Source: Anaerolineae bacterium (GTDB lineage: Bacteria; Chloroflexota; Anaerolineae; Promineifilales; Promineifilaceae). Taken from it: a stretch of DNA of 64,000 nucleotides. Of the stretch, positions 42,119 through 50,434 are shown in pieces (within the stretch, counting starts at the first letter, position 1; each line of letters starts with the position of its first letter). The stretch covers positions 1 to 64,000 of the forward strand of contig JADLAX010000072.1 in the NCBI GenBank assembly GCA_020848035.1, given 5' to 3'. A program made the translations under genes and the position numbers. Below the pieces are notes generated by a model. That model saw nothing but the letters and a program-made list of their open reading frames with translations. It did not search any database and had not been told where the DNA came from.

Positions 42119-44719
42119 TCAATCTCCCGGGATAAAGACACACCGGAAACCTGTTGTGAAATATTCCGAGGATGGATCGTCAATACCTCGACTGGCGACG
42201 CGAAGAGTACTCCAACTTTGATTCCAAACACCTCCGCGCAGCACCTTGTATATGCCTGTCTCTGGGCCTGTCGGGTTACTGTAAGGTGAACTGGTATAAT
42301 AGTTGCTAACATACCAATCATTGACCCATTCCCAGACATTCCCAGCCATATCCAGCGCCCCATATTGGCTGGCCCCGGCCGGATAGCTGCCTACGGCACT
42401 GGTATCACCTACGCACGCCGTGCCTGTGTCGTCATAATAAGTATTAGCCAACGAGCAGTCCGGGTTTTGGTCGCCCCAGGGATAGGCGCGTACCGTAGTG
42501 CCCCGCGCTGCCTTCTCCCACTCCGCCTCCGTCGGCAATCGTTTCCCCGCCCAGGTGCAGTAGGCGCTGGACTGATACCAGTCCACCCAAATCACCGGGT
42601 AATCAGCATAAGTCGGGTTGTCGTAGTAGTAGGCATGGGTGATAGAAGAGAAATTTGATGGAAGGCTACACGCCCCGGCGGCTATGCATTGGGCGTATTG
42701 GGCATTAGTCACTTCCGTCATGTCTATGCTGTAGGCGTCCAGGTACACCATGTGCAGCGGCAGTTCATTGGATTGACATCCCCAGCCCCCGTTATGAGCC
42801 GGGTCGCAGCCCATCTGGAACTCCCCGGCTGGCACGTAGACCATCTCGCTAGGTGGGGGGCCGCCGCTGCCAGTGGTGAAGTCCCAAACCGGCCCCGGCA
42901 TCACTGCGCCATGTACGTCGGTAGCCACAATCTGCCAGTAGTAATGGGTGTTCGTGATCAGCGTCCCGGGGTCAAAACTGGTGGCGCTTTGGTCGTTGGA
43001 CACCAGCACGTCCGGCGTCGCGTCATCCGCCTCAAAATACACGTCATAGGTTACGGCATCCCCATCCGGGTCGCCCCCTGTCCACCCCAGGTCCACAGTA
43101 ACGCTCTGGTTCATCGCCCCGTCATTCGGCGTGGGGTTTGCTGATGTATTCGGCGGGTTGTTGGCGCTGGTTCCGGTCGTGAAATCCCATACCGGCCCCG
43201 TGGTGGATTCGCCTGGTTCATCGGTGGCGATGACCTGCCAGTAATAATGGGTGCCGGCTAACAAGCCGCCGGGAGCGCACGTCGTCACAGACAAGTTGTC
43301 ACAAACAAGCACATCCGGCGTCACATCGTTGGCTTCCAGGTAAACGTCATAAGTTACGTCATCCCCATCTGGGTCGCCTCCTATCCAGCTTAAACTCACG
43401 TTTATACTCTGGTTGACCGCTTCATCCGCTGGTATGGGATTCGACAGCATGTTGGGCGGCTGGTTCGTAGGCGCCTGCGCCAACACAATTCCGCTATCAA
43501 TTGTCAGCGCTTCATAATCGGCTAATTCATGCCCTAGAACTTCTACTTCAACCCCGACCGGTACTTCTAAGCCACCAATAAGTTCCCACCAAGGGTCAGC
43601 AAAAACATCTGTTTTCAATTTAAGATACAGGTTCGCCGCTGCATACGGTCCAGCCACTCCATACAATTTGAGCGATAACTCTACCCCACCGTAACCCTTG
43701 ACGTCCACGCCAGCAGAAGGCGTGGGCGGATCAAAGGTAAAATCGTTGTCAAAATCGCTAATGGGGTCCCAATCACCGTCTTCATAACGCAAACCGCCGG
43801 TGAACGTCGTTTCCTGAGTCACACCAGCTGTCACGCCTACGTGGACGCTACCATCAATGCCCACGTAGACATCCATCTCAATAGTAAAGACAACCGGGAC
43901 AAGACCCACAAATGTGGTGATGGTACCCAAATTGTAATGAGCCAGGGAAATCTCTTTTTTCTTGCTGCCATCCACCTCTACGGACAATTCAAGCGCGGCT
44001 GTCTGGGTAGATTCGTAAATAAAGGATAACTCTTGCACTTGCCAGTCACGGACAGACCAATCAAAGTTGAATTCAGGCGCTACTTCGATGCTGCCATCGG
44101 CCGTAATCTGGTCATCATCGGTGAACAGGTTACCGTCCTCGTCATAAAGAACCACGCCATTTAGTTCGATAAAGAAAGTGTTGGCAGCAGCGGATGCGCT
44201 CATTGGGCGTAACAAGACGCCCGGCAAGGTTGTAGCCGACTGAATGTCGGCTGGGGTTAGTTGTTTGGAAATGCTGATAGCGCCTTGCTGAATGGCATCT
44301 TCCAACGTGGCAGGTACGGTTGTGACCTCGGTTTGCCCGCCAGTTGTCGTCACCGCAGAAACCTGGCGCAAAAATCCATGCGGAGCCGCATCACTGACAT
44401 TGCCAACCATCACGTCACCGGCGTCCAGCGCATCTAGTTCTGGTGTCATTTGGTCAAAAGTAAACGTTGCGCCATCCTCGGAGACGGAGAGCAAGTGTTG
44501 GGTGGTGTCTTCGGTCAAGACTTCGGTTGTGTCTGGAATGATGGGCGTCAGAGTGTTCATGACGACCGGCAGGAACAGTTCGTTGTCTGCGGTCTGGGCG
44601 TCTGGAGTGGCATTGTCTGGTAGGGTTTGCGCTGCCCCAGAGAGAGGCAGCATGGGTAAGAGAAGTGACATCAGCAAAAACAGGGTGACGAGATAGTGAA
44701 CAGGAGTGTGGCGGTTCAT
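42119..44719 (-). CDS. Secreted protein with fibronectin-like repeats and C-terminal formylglycine-generating-enzyme fold (likely DGR variable protein)
   Basis: 866 residues. Signal peptide VTLFLLMSLLLPMLPLSGAAQ. Residues 45-430 form a large beta-rich region of unknown type. Two fibronectin-III-like repeats at about 440-625 are near copies of each other (NP.P.D.A.NQS..V.L.W.GGDPDGD.VTYDVY.EA.D.TPDVLV). From about 630 an FGE-sulfatase/C-lectin-type domain: MVYVPAGEFQMGCDP, DMTEVTNAQYAQC, GKRLPTEAEWEKAARG, AYPWGD, DMAGNVWEWVNDWY, VLRGGVWN, GFRCV. This fold at the C-terminus is the classic diversity-generating-retroelement target, and the RT remnant lies just downstream. Surface display and ligand binding inferred. 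RBS CGGAGAA. Confidence 0.85.
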   Translation of the reverse strand: MNRHTPVHYLVTLFLLMSLLLPMLPLSGAAQTLPDNATPDAQTADNELFLPVVMNTLTPIIPDTTEVLTEDTTQHLLSVSEDGATFTFDQMTPELDALDAGDVMVGNVSDAAPHGFLRQVSAVTTTGGQTEVTTVPATLEDAIQQGAISISKQLTPADIQSATTLPGVLLRPMSASAAANTFFIELNGVVLYDEDGNLFTDDDQITADGSIEVAPEFNFDWSVRDWQVQELSFIYESTQTAALELSVEVDGSKKKEISLAHYNLGTITTFVGLVPVVFTIEMDVYVGIDGSVHVGVTAGVTQETTFTGGLRYEDGDWDPISDFDNDFTFDPPTPSAGVDVKGYGGVELSLKLYGVAGPYAAANLYLKLKTDVFADPWWELIGGLEVPVGVEVEVLGHELADYEALTIDSGIVLAQAPTNQPPNMLSNPIPADEAVNQSINVSLSWIGGDPDGDDVTYDVYLEANDVTPDVLVCDNLSVTTCAPGGLLAGTHYYWQVIATDEPGESTTGPVWDFTTGTSANNPPNTSANPTPNDGAMNQSVTVDLGWTGGDPDGDAVTYDVYFEADDATPDVLVSNDQSATSFDPGTLITNTHYYWQIVATDVHGAVMPGPVWDFTTGSGGPPPSEMVYVPAGEFQMGCDPAHNGGWGCQSNELPLHMVYLDAYSIDMTEVTNAQYAQCIAAGACSLPSNFSSITHAYYYDNPTYADYPVIWVDWYQSSAYCTWAGKRLPTEAEWEKAARGTTVRAYPWGDQNPDCSLANTYYDDTGTACVGDTSAVGSYPAGASQYGALDMAGNVWEWVNDWYVSNYYTSSPYSNPTGPETGIYKVLRGGVWNQSWSTLRVASRGIDDPSSEYFTTGFRCVFIPGD
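42122..42244 (-). repeat. Putative DGR variable region
   Basis: Encodes VLRGGVWNQSWSTLRVASRGIDD... to the stop. Codons at the positions normally filled by Asn in a template (Q, S, S, T, S, G, I, D, Y, F) end in T or C (AGT, AGT, ACT, AGT, GGT, ATT, GAC, TAT, TTC; the first is CAA). That is what adenine-directed mutation of AAT/AAC codons would leave. No template repeat was found in the window. Confidence 0.5.
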
Positions 44720-44791
44720 GTATTTTCTCCGGTTGTTAAAAATGGGATGGCCTCGGCAGAATACACATCTTTGAAAAACGACTTAAGAAGG

Positions 44792-44800
44792 ATTATAACA
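44792..44800 (-). promoter_or_regulatory. Extended -10 promoter of the variable-protein gene
   Basis: Minus strand TGT-TATAAT, 73 bases before the ATG at 44719; an extended -10 with a weak -35 (CTTAAT 14 bases upstream). Confidence 0.4.
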
Positions 44801-44865
44801 GGCAGGCACAGATTAAGATATTGTTTTGTGAAAGATAGTACAAAAAAGCCAATAAAGGATGTTAC

Positions 44866-46557
44866 TCAAAAGAATATTTGCTTTACAGCCAGCCCCGCCT
44901 CTACTACCTCTTGCCACTCATCCGGCGCGGGCAGTACCCGCCAGGCGGCGTAACCCTGACCCTCTCCCTCATCCAAGAGAGTGATGAGGCTGGGCAAACG
45001 GCCGTTTTCCCACAAATACCCCGCCCATTCCGGCAGCAGCGGCAGAGCCAGGCATTTGTTCAACATCGGGTAAAACAGCGGCGGAATCGGTCGCGTGCCA
45101 TCATCCAGCAAATAAAACGGCTGCTCTGGATTCATCTCCTTCAGGCTGGCCTGCTTGTGAATGAGGATGTGGTTGGCCCAGCCGCAGGGCAGTGTCGCCT
45201 GGATTTTCACATGCTCTTTCATGCCGTCCAGGCGTATCCGCTTGCGGCCAAGCCAATGCACCTTGCCCCCGCCAACCAGCGCCGCCCAGTTGGCCTTCAC
45301 CGACTGCTTGGCCCCGATCATCTCCAGGTAAACCAACGTCTCGTCCACGTCGTCAATGGCCAGCGTCGGCGTCAATACGGCCAATCCCTGGGCCAGTGAT
45401 AGCTTGCGGGTAGGGTCGTTTTTGACACGCACCTCTTTGAGGATCACGCGTCGGGCATCGTGGTCGTCACGTTTGGGTCGGAAATGGTATGGCTGGCACC
45501 AGGTCAACTCGATTTGATACCCCAACTGCCGCAGCGCCTGGCTGATACGACCGTCGGCCACCAGCTGCTCTGCCTGCCACTCGCTAATGGATGCCACGCC
45601 GAGGGCGTCCACCACATCCCGCAGCAGCAAGGCCTGTCCCAATTCTGTCATCACCGGCGAAAGGGCCGCCAGTTTTTCCTGGAGGTTTGTTTCCGCTTCC
45701 GCTGCCAGCGTCACCGGCCGCGGCCGATATTCTCCATCCTGTGGGGTGGGGCGGTAGCCGTGGGCTTGCAGCGCCTCAGCCACGATGGTTTGCAGCACCG
45801 GGGCCAGCTCATTTGCGCAGGAACTGCGCTCGTAAAAACCACGGCCGTATCCCCCCAGCTGCGCCTGGTAAATCACGCTGCTGACCAAGACGGGACGGCC
45901 GTTTTCGCGGCGCAGCAGCTCATCTAAACGGCTGCGGGCGGTTGTTTCATCAACGGGCAATGGTTTGGTGTAGCTGCCAGTGGCCGTACTGTCATCCTTG
46001 TTCCAGCCAGCCTGTTCGGCAATGGCGTCTACCTGGGTTTGAATCAGGCTCTCTTCGGCGGCTGTCAGCTTGCTCCAGTGACGGCCGTATACCGCCAGCC
46101 CCGCCTTGTTCCATAGAATCGTGCAGGCAATCTCCTGCCGGGGGAAGCTGCTGCCGGTTCCGGCCAGGGCCAGTTCATCGCGCACCAGTTGGGCATCGAC
46201 CGGCGGATATTGTCGGCGATATGCGCCGCGCCGGACAAAGGGAACGGCCGGAGGCCCCAGCTCCACTTCGCTGCCATAGCCTAGGTGGGCGCACGCCTTT
46301 TCCGTCACCTGGCAGACCGTCTGGTAGGCCGCTTTAGTCTGAATGCCGTCGGGATAAAGAACGGCCTCTACCACCGGCAAACTCTCGCTGCTGGGCAGAT
46401 AGACTTCCTCGCCGACGGTTATCGTCTCGATGGCGTTCAGGCCGTCCAGGATCGCCTGCCGCTTGCCTTCTTTGTCGTTGCTGTAGGTATGCAGTTTGCC
46501 GTTGATGGACAGGACGAGCCGGTTGGCCTCATAGGTACAGGTGATTGGTTGCGTCAT
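44866..46557 (-). CDS. Hypothetical backbone protein sharing an N-terminal domain with the 60629 protein
   Basis: 563 residues; TTGGAGC precedes ATG 46557. Residues about 42-115 (AIETITVGEEVYLPSSESLPVVEAVLYPDGIQTKAAYQTVCQVTEKACAHLGYGSEVELGPPAVPFVRRGAYRRQ) align with residues about 10-82 of the protein at 60629-61585 (TITVSGEAYLSYQAVTDTVAAFLFPTNQIDEAGYQRVLETADNLCRELGYMEVVKLTPPEVPFNQMGLYW). The remainder is a large alpha/beta region with helix-turn-helix-like stretches (LLLRDVVDALGVASISEWQAEQLVADGRISQALRQLGY) and a basic patch (GGGKVHWLGRKRIRLDG). Possibly DNA-binding. Function unknown. Confidence 0.7.
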   Translation of the reverse strand: MTQPITCTYEANRLVLSINGKLHTYSNDKEGKRQAILDGLNAIETITVGEEVYLPSSESLPVVEAVLYPDGIQTKAAYQTVCQVTEKACAHLGYGSEVELGPPAVPFVRRGAYRRQYPPVDAQLVRDELALAGTGSSFPRQEIACTILWNKAGLAVYGRHWSKLTAAEESLIQTQVDAIAEQAGWNKDDSTATGSYTKPLPVDETTARSRLDELLRRENGRPVLVSSVIYQAQLGGYGRGFYERSSCANELAPVLQTIVAEALQAHGYRPTPQDGEYRPRPVTLAAEAETNLQEKLAALSPVMTELGQALLLRDVVDALGVASISEWQAEQLVADGRISQALRQLGYQIELTWCQPYHFRPKRDDHDARRVILKEVRVKNDPTRKLSLAQGLAVLTPTLAIDDVDETLVYLEMIGAKQSVKANWAALVGGGKVHWLGRKRIRLDGMKEHVKIQATLPCGWANHILIHKQASLKEMNPEQPFYLLDDGTRPIPPLFYPMLNKCLALPLLPEWAGYLWENGRLPSLITLLDEGEGQGYAAWRVLPAPDEWQEVVEAGLAVKQIFF

Positions 46558-46582
46558 GGGTTTGCTCCAAGGGGGGGGGTGT

Positions 46583-47311
46583 TTAATCGAAGGCCAGGCC
46601 TTGTTCTTTAAGGCTGGTGAAACGGCCGTTGCCGATGATCAGATGGTCCAACAGCTCAATGCCGAGGAGCTTGCCCGCCTGCCCAATTTGCCTGGTCACG
46701 GCCACGTCTTCGGGCGAAGGAGACGAATCACCCGAAGGATGATTATGGGCGACGATAATAGCTGCGGCCGAGGATTCAATCGCAGCCCGGAAGATTTCGC
46801 CGATGCGCACCACGCTCGTGTTCAGGCTGCCCCGGTAGACAAGTTGGGTAGCCAGCACCCGGTTGCGGGTATCCAGCAAGATGACGTGCAGCTCTTCCTG
46901 CTCGAGGTGGCGCAGGCGGGGCAGCAGCAGATTGGCCCCGTCAGCAGGGCTGGTTATACGCACCTTTTCCTCTGCGGCGGGGGCTTGCAGACGGCGGCTC
47001 AGCTCCAGAAAGGCGAGCAGTCGTCCCGCTTGCGCTTCGCCAATACCGTGGATGCGCCGCAGCTGCGCTTGGCTGGCGCGGGCGAGCTGGTGCAGGGAGC
47101 CAAAGCTGTTCAGCAGCGCCTGAGCCAGACCCGGCGCTTCACCCGTGCCGAGAAGCAGGGCCAGCAGCTCTATGTTGGAAAGAGAGTCTGTACCGTGTTG
47201 ATGCAGGCGGTAAAGCGGCCGTTCTTCGGCAGGCAGATCGCAGAGGCGCTGTCGCTGCGGTTGGGGGTTGTACTCCTGGTCGTAAACAATAAGGGGGAGC
47301 TGGTTATTCAT
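46583..47311 (-). CDS. radC: RadC-family JAB-domain protein
   Basis: 242 residues; TGGAGG before ATG 47311. Helix-hairpin-helix region QLRRIHGIGEAQAGRLLAFLELSRRL, then the RadC MPN/JAB core HVILLDTRNRVLATQLVYRGSLNTSVVRIGEIFRAAIESSAAAIIVAHNHPSGDSSPSPEDVAVTRQI with the metal site H189, H191, S199, D202. RadC-type genes are frequent on plasmids, conjugative elements and phages. Role in DNA processing is not settled. It carries its own 21-bp leader repeat. Confidence 0.93.
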   Translation of the reverse strand: MNNQLPLIVYDQEYNPQPQRQRLCDLPAEERPLYRLHQHGTDSLSNIELLALLLGTGEAPGLAQALLNSFGSLHQLARASQAQLRRIHGIGEAQAGRLLAFLELSRRLQAPAAEEKVRITSPADGANLLLPRLRHLEQEELHVILLDTRNRVLATQLVYRGSLNTSVVRIGEIFRAAIESSAAAIIVAHNHPSGDSSPSPEDVAVTRQIGQAGKLLGIELLDHLIIGNGRFTSLKEQGLAFD

Positions 47312-47342
47312 TTTGGGGTGCCTCCAGTTAAGTGAGATTCAC

Positions 47343-47363
47343 CCCATGCGGCGCGTTCGCGCC
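47343..47363 (-). promoter_or_regulatory. 21-bp leader repeat, copy 3 (radC)
   Basis: Plus-strand CCCAT, GCG, then GCGC-GTTC-GCGCC, 31 bases before the radC ATG. On the minus strand GGGGTG can pair with CACCCC just before the ATG, the counterpart of the GGGGCG/CGCCCC stem in copy 2. Confidence 0.6.
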
Positions 47364-47376
47364 CGGTCACCCCGTT

Positions 47377-47715
47377 TTATGACCGCCTCTTTTGCCTGTG
47401 GCGGTAATGGTCGAGCATCTTCTGCCGCTGAAGATCGGCGGCGCGGGCGTCCCACCGCGCCAACTTTTCCAGCTCGCGCTCCACCCGCTCAGGTAATGGA
47501 TTTTCCAGCTTTTGTTTGCGCTTCTGGCAAAGATGGCAGAGGCGCACCTTCGGTGGCAAATTTTCCAGCAGCTCCCAGCGTCCCCCCTGGTTTTTGTCGC
47601 CATCGGCCGGTGTGGCGGTGGCGGAACAGAGCGCACCCTCAACACCGTTCACCTTGTGCACGTAGTGGGCTATTTCATGAGGCTTGCGCCAGCGAAATCG
47701 AACGAGATACGCCAT
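47377..47715 (-). CDS. Small basic protein with CxxC motif
   Basis: 112 residues from ATG 47715. N-terminal beta strand (MAYLVRFRWRKPHEIAHYVHKV), a CHLCQKRKQK motif near residue 60, and a long basic C-terminal helix (RVERELEKLARWDARAADLQRQKMLDHYRHRQKRR). Could bind nucleic acid with a single zinc half-site. The start overlaps the stop of a short upstream frame. No family recognised. Confidence 0.5.
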   Translation of the reverse strand: MAYLVRFRWRKPHEIAHYVHKVNGVEGALCSATATPADGDKNQGGRWELLENLPPKVRLCHLCQKRKQKLENPLPERVERELEKLARWDARAADLQRQKMLDHYRHRQKRRS

Positions 47716-47840
47716 CACCTCATTTTAACCGATGTTTGGTTGGCGGTCGGCCAACAGACAGCAAATCTATTTGTGGGCAGGCCAACGAGTGGCCACCCTA
47801 TCAGCTGGCTGCTGCTTTCTGGGATCTCGCGCCGGGTCAT
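47715..47840 (-). CDS. Possible small protein upstream of the CxxC protein
   Basis: 41 codons from ATG 47840; AAAGGA lies 7 bases upstream. Product MTRREIPESSSQLIGWPL... ends in VKMR. Its stop overlaps the next ATG region, which suggests translational coupling, but the composition is not distinctive and it may be a chance frame. Confidence 0.3.
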   Translation of the reverse strand: MTRREIPESSSQLIGWPLVGLPTNRFAVCWPTANQTSVKMR

Positions 47841-48177
47841 GAGATTATCCTTTGAATGGGGCTCATTCGGGAAAAGTTTCGTGTATACTGTCACCAAGCC
47901 GCCAATACCCACACTGGCGGGATAGCAAGTTTGCAGGGCCGTGAACCGACCTTCTTGCAGAGGGGAACGTGTTCAACAGGGCCAGACCTGGCAACGGGTT
48001 TGGCCCTGTATCGTTTATGACTTTTACCTGGCGATGCCTCTTGTTAGTGCACACAGTGATCGCCCTGCTGCTATCGCGCCTACCTGACAGTTTCCTCTCG
48101 GTGTATTTGTAATCCGCCTGTCTTGAAGAAAAAACGGCCGTTCCGCGCAAGACCCCGCCGTTTTCCAATCTGTAGCA
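47841..48177. other. Intergenic stretch with inverted repeat
   Basis: No gene supported; frames here are short. Contains CAGGGCCA (47977-47984) and TGGCCCTG (48000-48007), an 8-bp stem with a 15-base loop and no T run. Confidence 0.35.
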
Positions 48178-48828
48178 TCACTTTATCTGATTGCTGACGG
48201 GCTGGAGAACCGCCCATCCTTTGCTGTCCCGCCACATCTTGCCCTGCGGCAGATGTTCCTGCAAAAGCGCCGCGCGCCACTTCGGTTCCAGGCGTCTGGC
48301 AAATATCCGGTAATAGCCCAATGAATCATTGCCCACCAGATCCCCTACCTCGGCATTTTCCCAGGCCTGGGGAATTTCCCCTACCGGATATTCTTCAGTA
48401 AGGAGCGCCTGGTTCATCCGGATTAAACTGTCCTGAATGGCGGACTTTACTTGCTCATTTTGAGTCAGTTCAGCACTTGCCTCCAGCTTCCGCATAGATT
48501 CCAGCAGCCGGGGTTTCCAGTTTTGTGCCGTGGGACGGAACGGCCGAAATCCCAGTCGCTCCACCACAAACAGGGCCCCATCTTCGGTGGCCAGCAAATC
48601 ACCGACCGAAGTGCTGCGCAGGTGGGGAATGATGGTTGGGTCTTGAAACCAGCTGCCGTACAGATAACCGTGTTGGGTTCTGGCGTAGGCGGCGCTGAGC
48701 TTTTCTTCTGCCGCCAGTTCCGCTGGCACCCGAACAGAGGCGGTAGGAGTGAGCGGCGGCACAATCTGGTCATGGTCGCCACGATACGCTAAAAAACGTG
48801 GGTTGTGAAAAACTTGAATGTGGGGCAT
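48178..48828 (-). CDS. Hypothetical protein
   Basis: 216 residues from ATG 48828, with AAAGGAG six bases upstream. Contains FHNPRFLAYRGDHDQIVPPLTPTASVRVPAELAAEEKLSAAYARTQHGY, LATEDGALFVVERLGFRPF and the C-terminal VGDLVGNDSLGYYRIFARRLEPKWRAALLQ. Mixed alpha/beta, cytoplasmic. No family recognised; resembles uncharacterised proteins of plasmid backbones only in general style. Confidence 0.6.
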   Translation of the reverse strand: MPHIQVFHNPRFLAYRGDHDQIVPPLTPTASVRVPAELAAEEKLSAAYARTQHGYLYGSWFQDPTIIPHLRSTSVGDLLATEDGALFVVERLGFRPFRPTAQNWKPRLLESMRKLEASAELTQNEQVKSAIQDSLIRMNQALLTEEYPVGEIPQAWENAEVGDLVGNDSLGYYRIFARRLEPKWRAALLQEHLPQGKMWRDSKGWAVLQPVSNQIK

Positions 48829-48830
48829 TG

Positions 48831-49136
48831 TTAACTCCTTTGCTTCTCCCAAAATTCAGCGCTAAATTGAGCGTCGCCGAAACGAGGCCGGTTGCGGGAG
48901 AAATGCTCACGGTACTCTTCCTGAACTGTTGGCTTCACCTGCGTGCGTTCATACAACGCTGCCAGATAAACGGCGCAGTCGGCGTCTTCTTCCAGATAGG
49001 CGTAATGGCCGTCAATGAATGAGTAGTTGGAGAGTGCGGTCTCTAAACCTAAAGCGGCAATATCTACCAGCGGCACGCGCAGCCAGCCGTGCCCGGGATC
49101 GGCAACAAAGGTCAGCTCCGCACTGAATTCGTGCAT
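48831..49136 (-). CDS. Small hypothetical protein
   Basis: 101 residues from ATG 49136, with AGGAGG upstream. Starts MHEFSAELTFVADPGHGWLRVPLVDIAALGLETALSNYSFIDGHYAYLEEDADCAVYLAAL. This matches in style the DUF-type plasmid proteins that begin with a beta hairpin ending HGWL.VP, followed by SxYSYxxGxxxYLEEDCDxxxFL, a pattern I recall in many mobile elements. Function unknown. Confidence 0.6.
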   Translation of the reverse strand: MHEFSAELTFVADPGHGWLRVPLVDIAALGLETALSNYSFIDGHYAYLEEDADCAVYLAALYERTQVKPTVQEEYREHFSRNRPRFGDAQFSAEFWEKQRS

Positions 49137-49188
49137 AAGATTTCCTCCTGGAACGTGAAGGGAAATAAAAGTCAGGGGATAAAAAGCG

Positions 49189-49551
49189 TTAGCGACACAG
49201 TGCCGCCAGGCGGCGCACTTCGGTAAACAGCACCACGTCAGCATTGGTTTCGGGGTTGTCACCCAGCTCAGACGGCCGTTTCTCGGCCACCCATTTAGTC
49301 CACACGGTATCCAGCAGCGACGCAGGCAGCAGACCACGCCGCCGGATGTACTCAGTCATGCGCTCCCCATGTCCCCACAGACCGCGAATCTTCTTCAGGT
49401 TAATCTGGGCGCGGTGCAGCTCTACCAGGAGCGCTACACAATCGACGGCTACACCGTTGGAAACGATGATCGGCGCATCTGCGGGAAGGGGGGTGGTGAA
49501 ACGGCCGTTTTGCAGCCACGTCTCTTGAGGCAGCAGGCTCAGCTGGCGCAC
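49189..49551 (-). CDS. Small hypothetical protein with GTG start
   Basis: 120 residues; AAGGAGGAG lies 9 bases before a GTG at 49551. Contains IIVSNGVAVDCVALLVELHRAQINLKKIRGLWGHGERMTEYIRRRGLLPASLLDTVWTKWVAEKR. Helical. No family recognised. The end of the gene carries GCGTTAGCG (49186-49194), which resembles the core of the 21-bp leader and lies about 50 bases before the next start. Confidence 0.55.
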   Translation of the reverse strand: MRQLSLLPQETWLQNGRFTTPLPADAPIIVSNGVAVDCVALLVELHRAQINLKKIRGLWGHGERMTEYIRRRGLLPASLLDTVWTKWVAEKRPSELGDNPETNADVVLFTEVRRLAALCR

Positions 49552-49603
49552 GGGTATGCCTCCTCCTTTTTTAGGATTAGTTTTGGGATTAGGGTGAAGG
49601 AAG

Positions 49604-49894
49604 TTACGGGCGATATTTGTGGGCTAGATTGAGACTCCCAGGCGGTACATACCCCTCCGGCAGCAGCCAGAGATGGTAAACATTCGCGTCGTTGACCAAC
49701 TCCTCAGCTGGCGGAAAAAACTCGACTGCCCATCTTTCCGGGTAAACAGCCACAAACGCTTGCCACACCTGCTCCCAGCTGAGGGGCTGGTAATCCGGCG
49801 TATAAATTTTGAGGTGAAGGCACGTATCCCAATGAGGCACACAAACGGCCTCCAGTGTTTGCACGACGGCTTCTGGCTCACTGCTTTGGTTCAT
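49604..49894 (-). CDS. Small hypothetical protein
   Basis: 96 residues, overlapping the upstream gene by 17 bases. LHLKIYTPDYQPLSWEQVWQAFVAVYPERWAVEFFPPAEELVNDANVYHLWLLPEG. The ERWA.EFFPPA..LVN..N.YHLW.L pattern recurs in short phage and plasmid proteins of unknown function; I cannot name the family with confidence. Confidence 0.6.
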   Translation of the reverse strand: MNQSSEPEAVVQTLEAVCVPHWDTCLHLKIYTPDYQPLSWEQVWQAFVAVYPERWAVEFFPPAEELVNDANVYHLWLLPEGYVPPGSLNLAHKYRP

Positions 49895-50333
49895 CTAATA
49901 GGTCCTTTGCGAGCCGTATTGGGTCTGTTTTCCAGGTGGCGTGTAACGGCCGTACGTCTCCCAGGTCAATGACGCCAGCCGTGCGCAGCGTGAAGCCCAG
50001 CTCTTCGGCAACGGTTTGGAGAAATGTCACAACCCGTTCCTTGAGGGACGCTGCTTTTTCCCAGGCCGCATCATACTTTTGCCAGGTCGGATCGTTTTCA
50101 CGACGGCCGTTAAACAGCTCCAGCGCGGCTACCGGCAGATGGCACGCCAGGATGTGGCCAGATTCATTAATAGACCGCACGTCTACCCCGATATGCACCA
50201 TGCGCCAGCCGGGAATCTGGCGGGCCAGGCTTTCGCTGGTTTCCAGCACAACAACACGCATCACCTGACCGGGGGCAAATGGTTCAGTGAGCAGTTCTTC
50301 TAGTTGGCCAAATTGGATAACTTTTTGGTTCAT
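49878..50333 (-). CDS. Hypothetical protein
   Basis: 151 residues; AGGGAG before ATG 50333. QVMRVVVLETSESLARQIPGWRMVHIGVDVRSINESGHILACHLPVAALELF is beta-rich, followed by a helix (YDAAWEKAASLKERVVTFLQTVAEELGF). No family recognised. Co-directional with the following two genes. Confidence 0.55.
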   Translation of the reverse strand: MNQKVIQFGQLEELLTEPFAPGQVMRVVVLETSESLARQIPGWRMVHIGVDVRSINESGHILACHLPVAALELFNGRRENDPTWQKYDAAWEKAASLKERVVTFLQTVAEELGFTLRTAGVIDLGDVRPLHATWKTDPIRLAKDLLDEPKQ

Positions 50334-50358
50334 TGGTTTATCTCCCTGGCAAACAAAA

Positions 50359-50378
50359 ACGCCGACAATTGTCGGCGT
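50359..50378 (-). terminator. Terminator after the 50435 gene
   Basis: ACGCCGACAATTGTCGGCGT, a perfect palindrome, followed on the minus strand by TTTTGTTT. Confidence 0.75.
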
Positions 50379-50434
50379 CTTCCTTTGTGTCTTATCTGAT
50401 TGTTGGGCTGCTATGGATGAATGGGATTGAGGAA

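Noticed and set aside
48060..48090. Fourth copy of the 21-bp leader
   Set aside because: GGCGCGATAGC is present on the minus strand, but the CCCAT part and the right arm are missing and no gene start follows in the proper direction.
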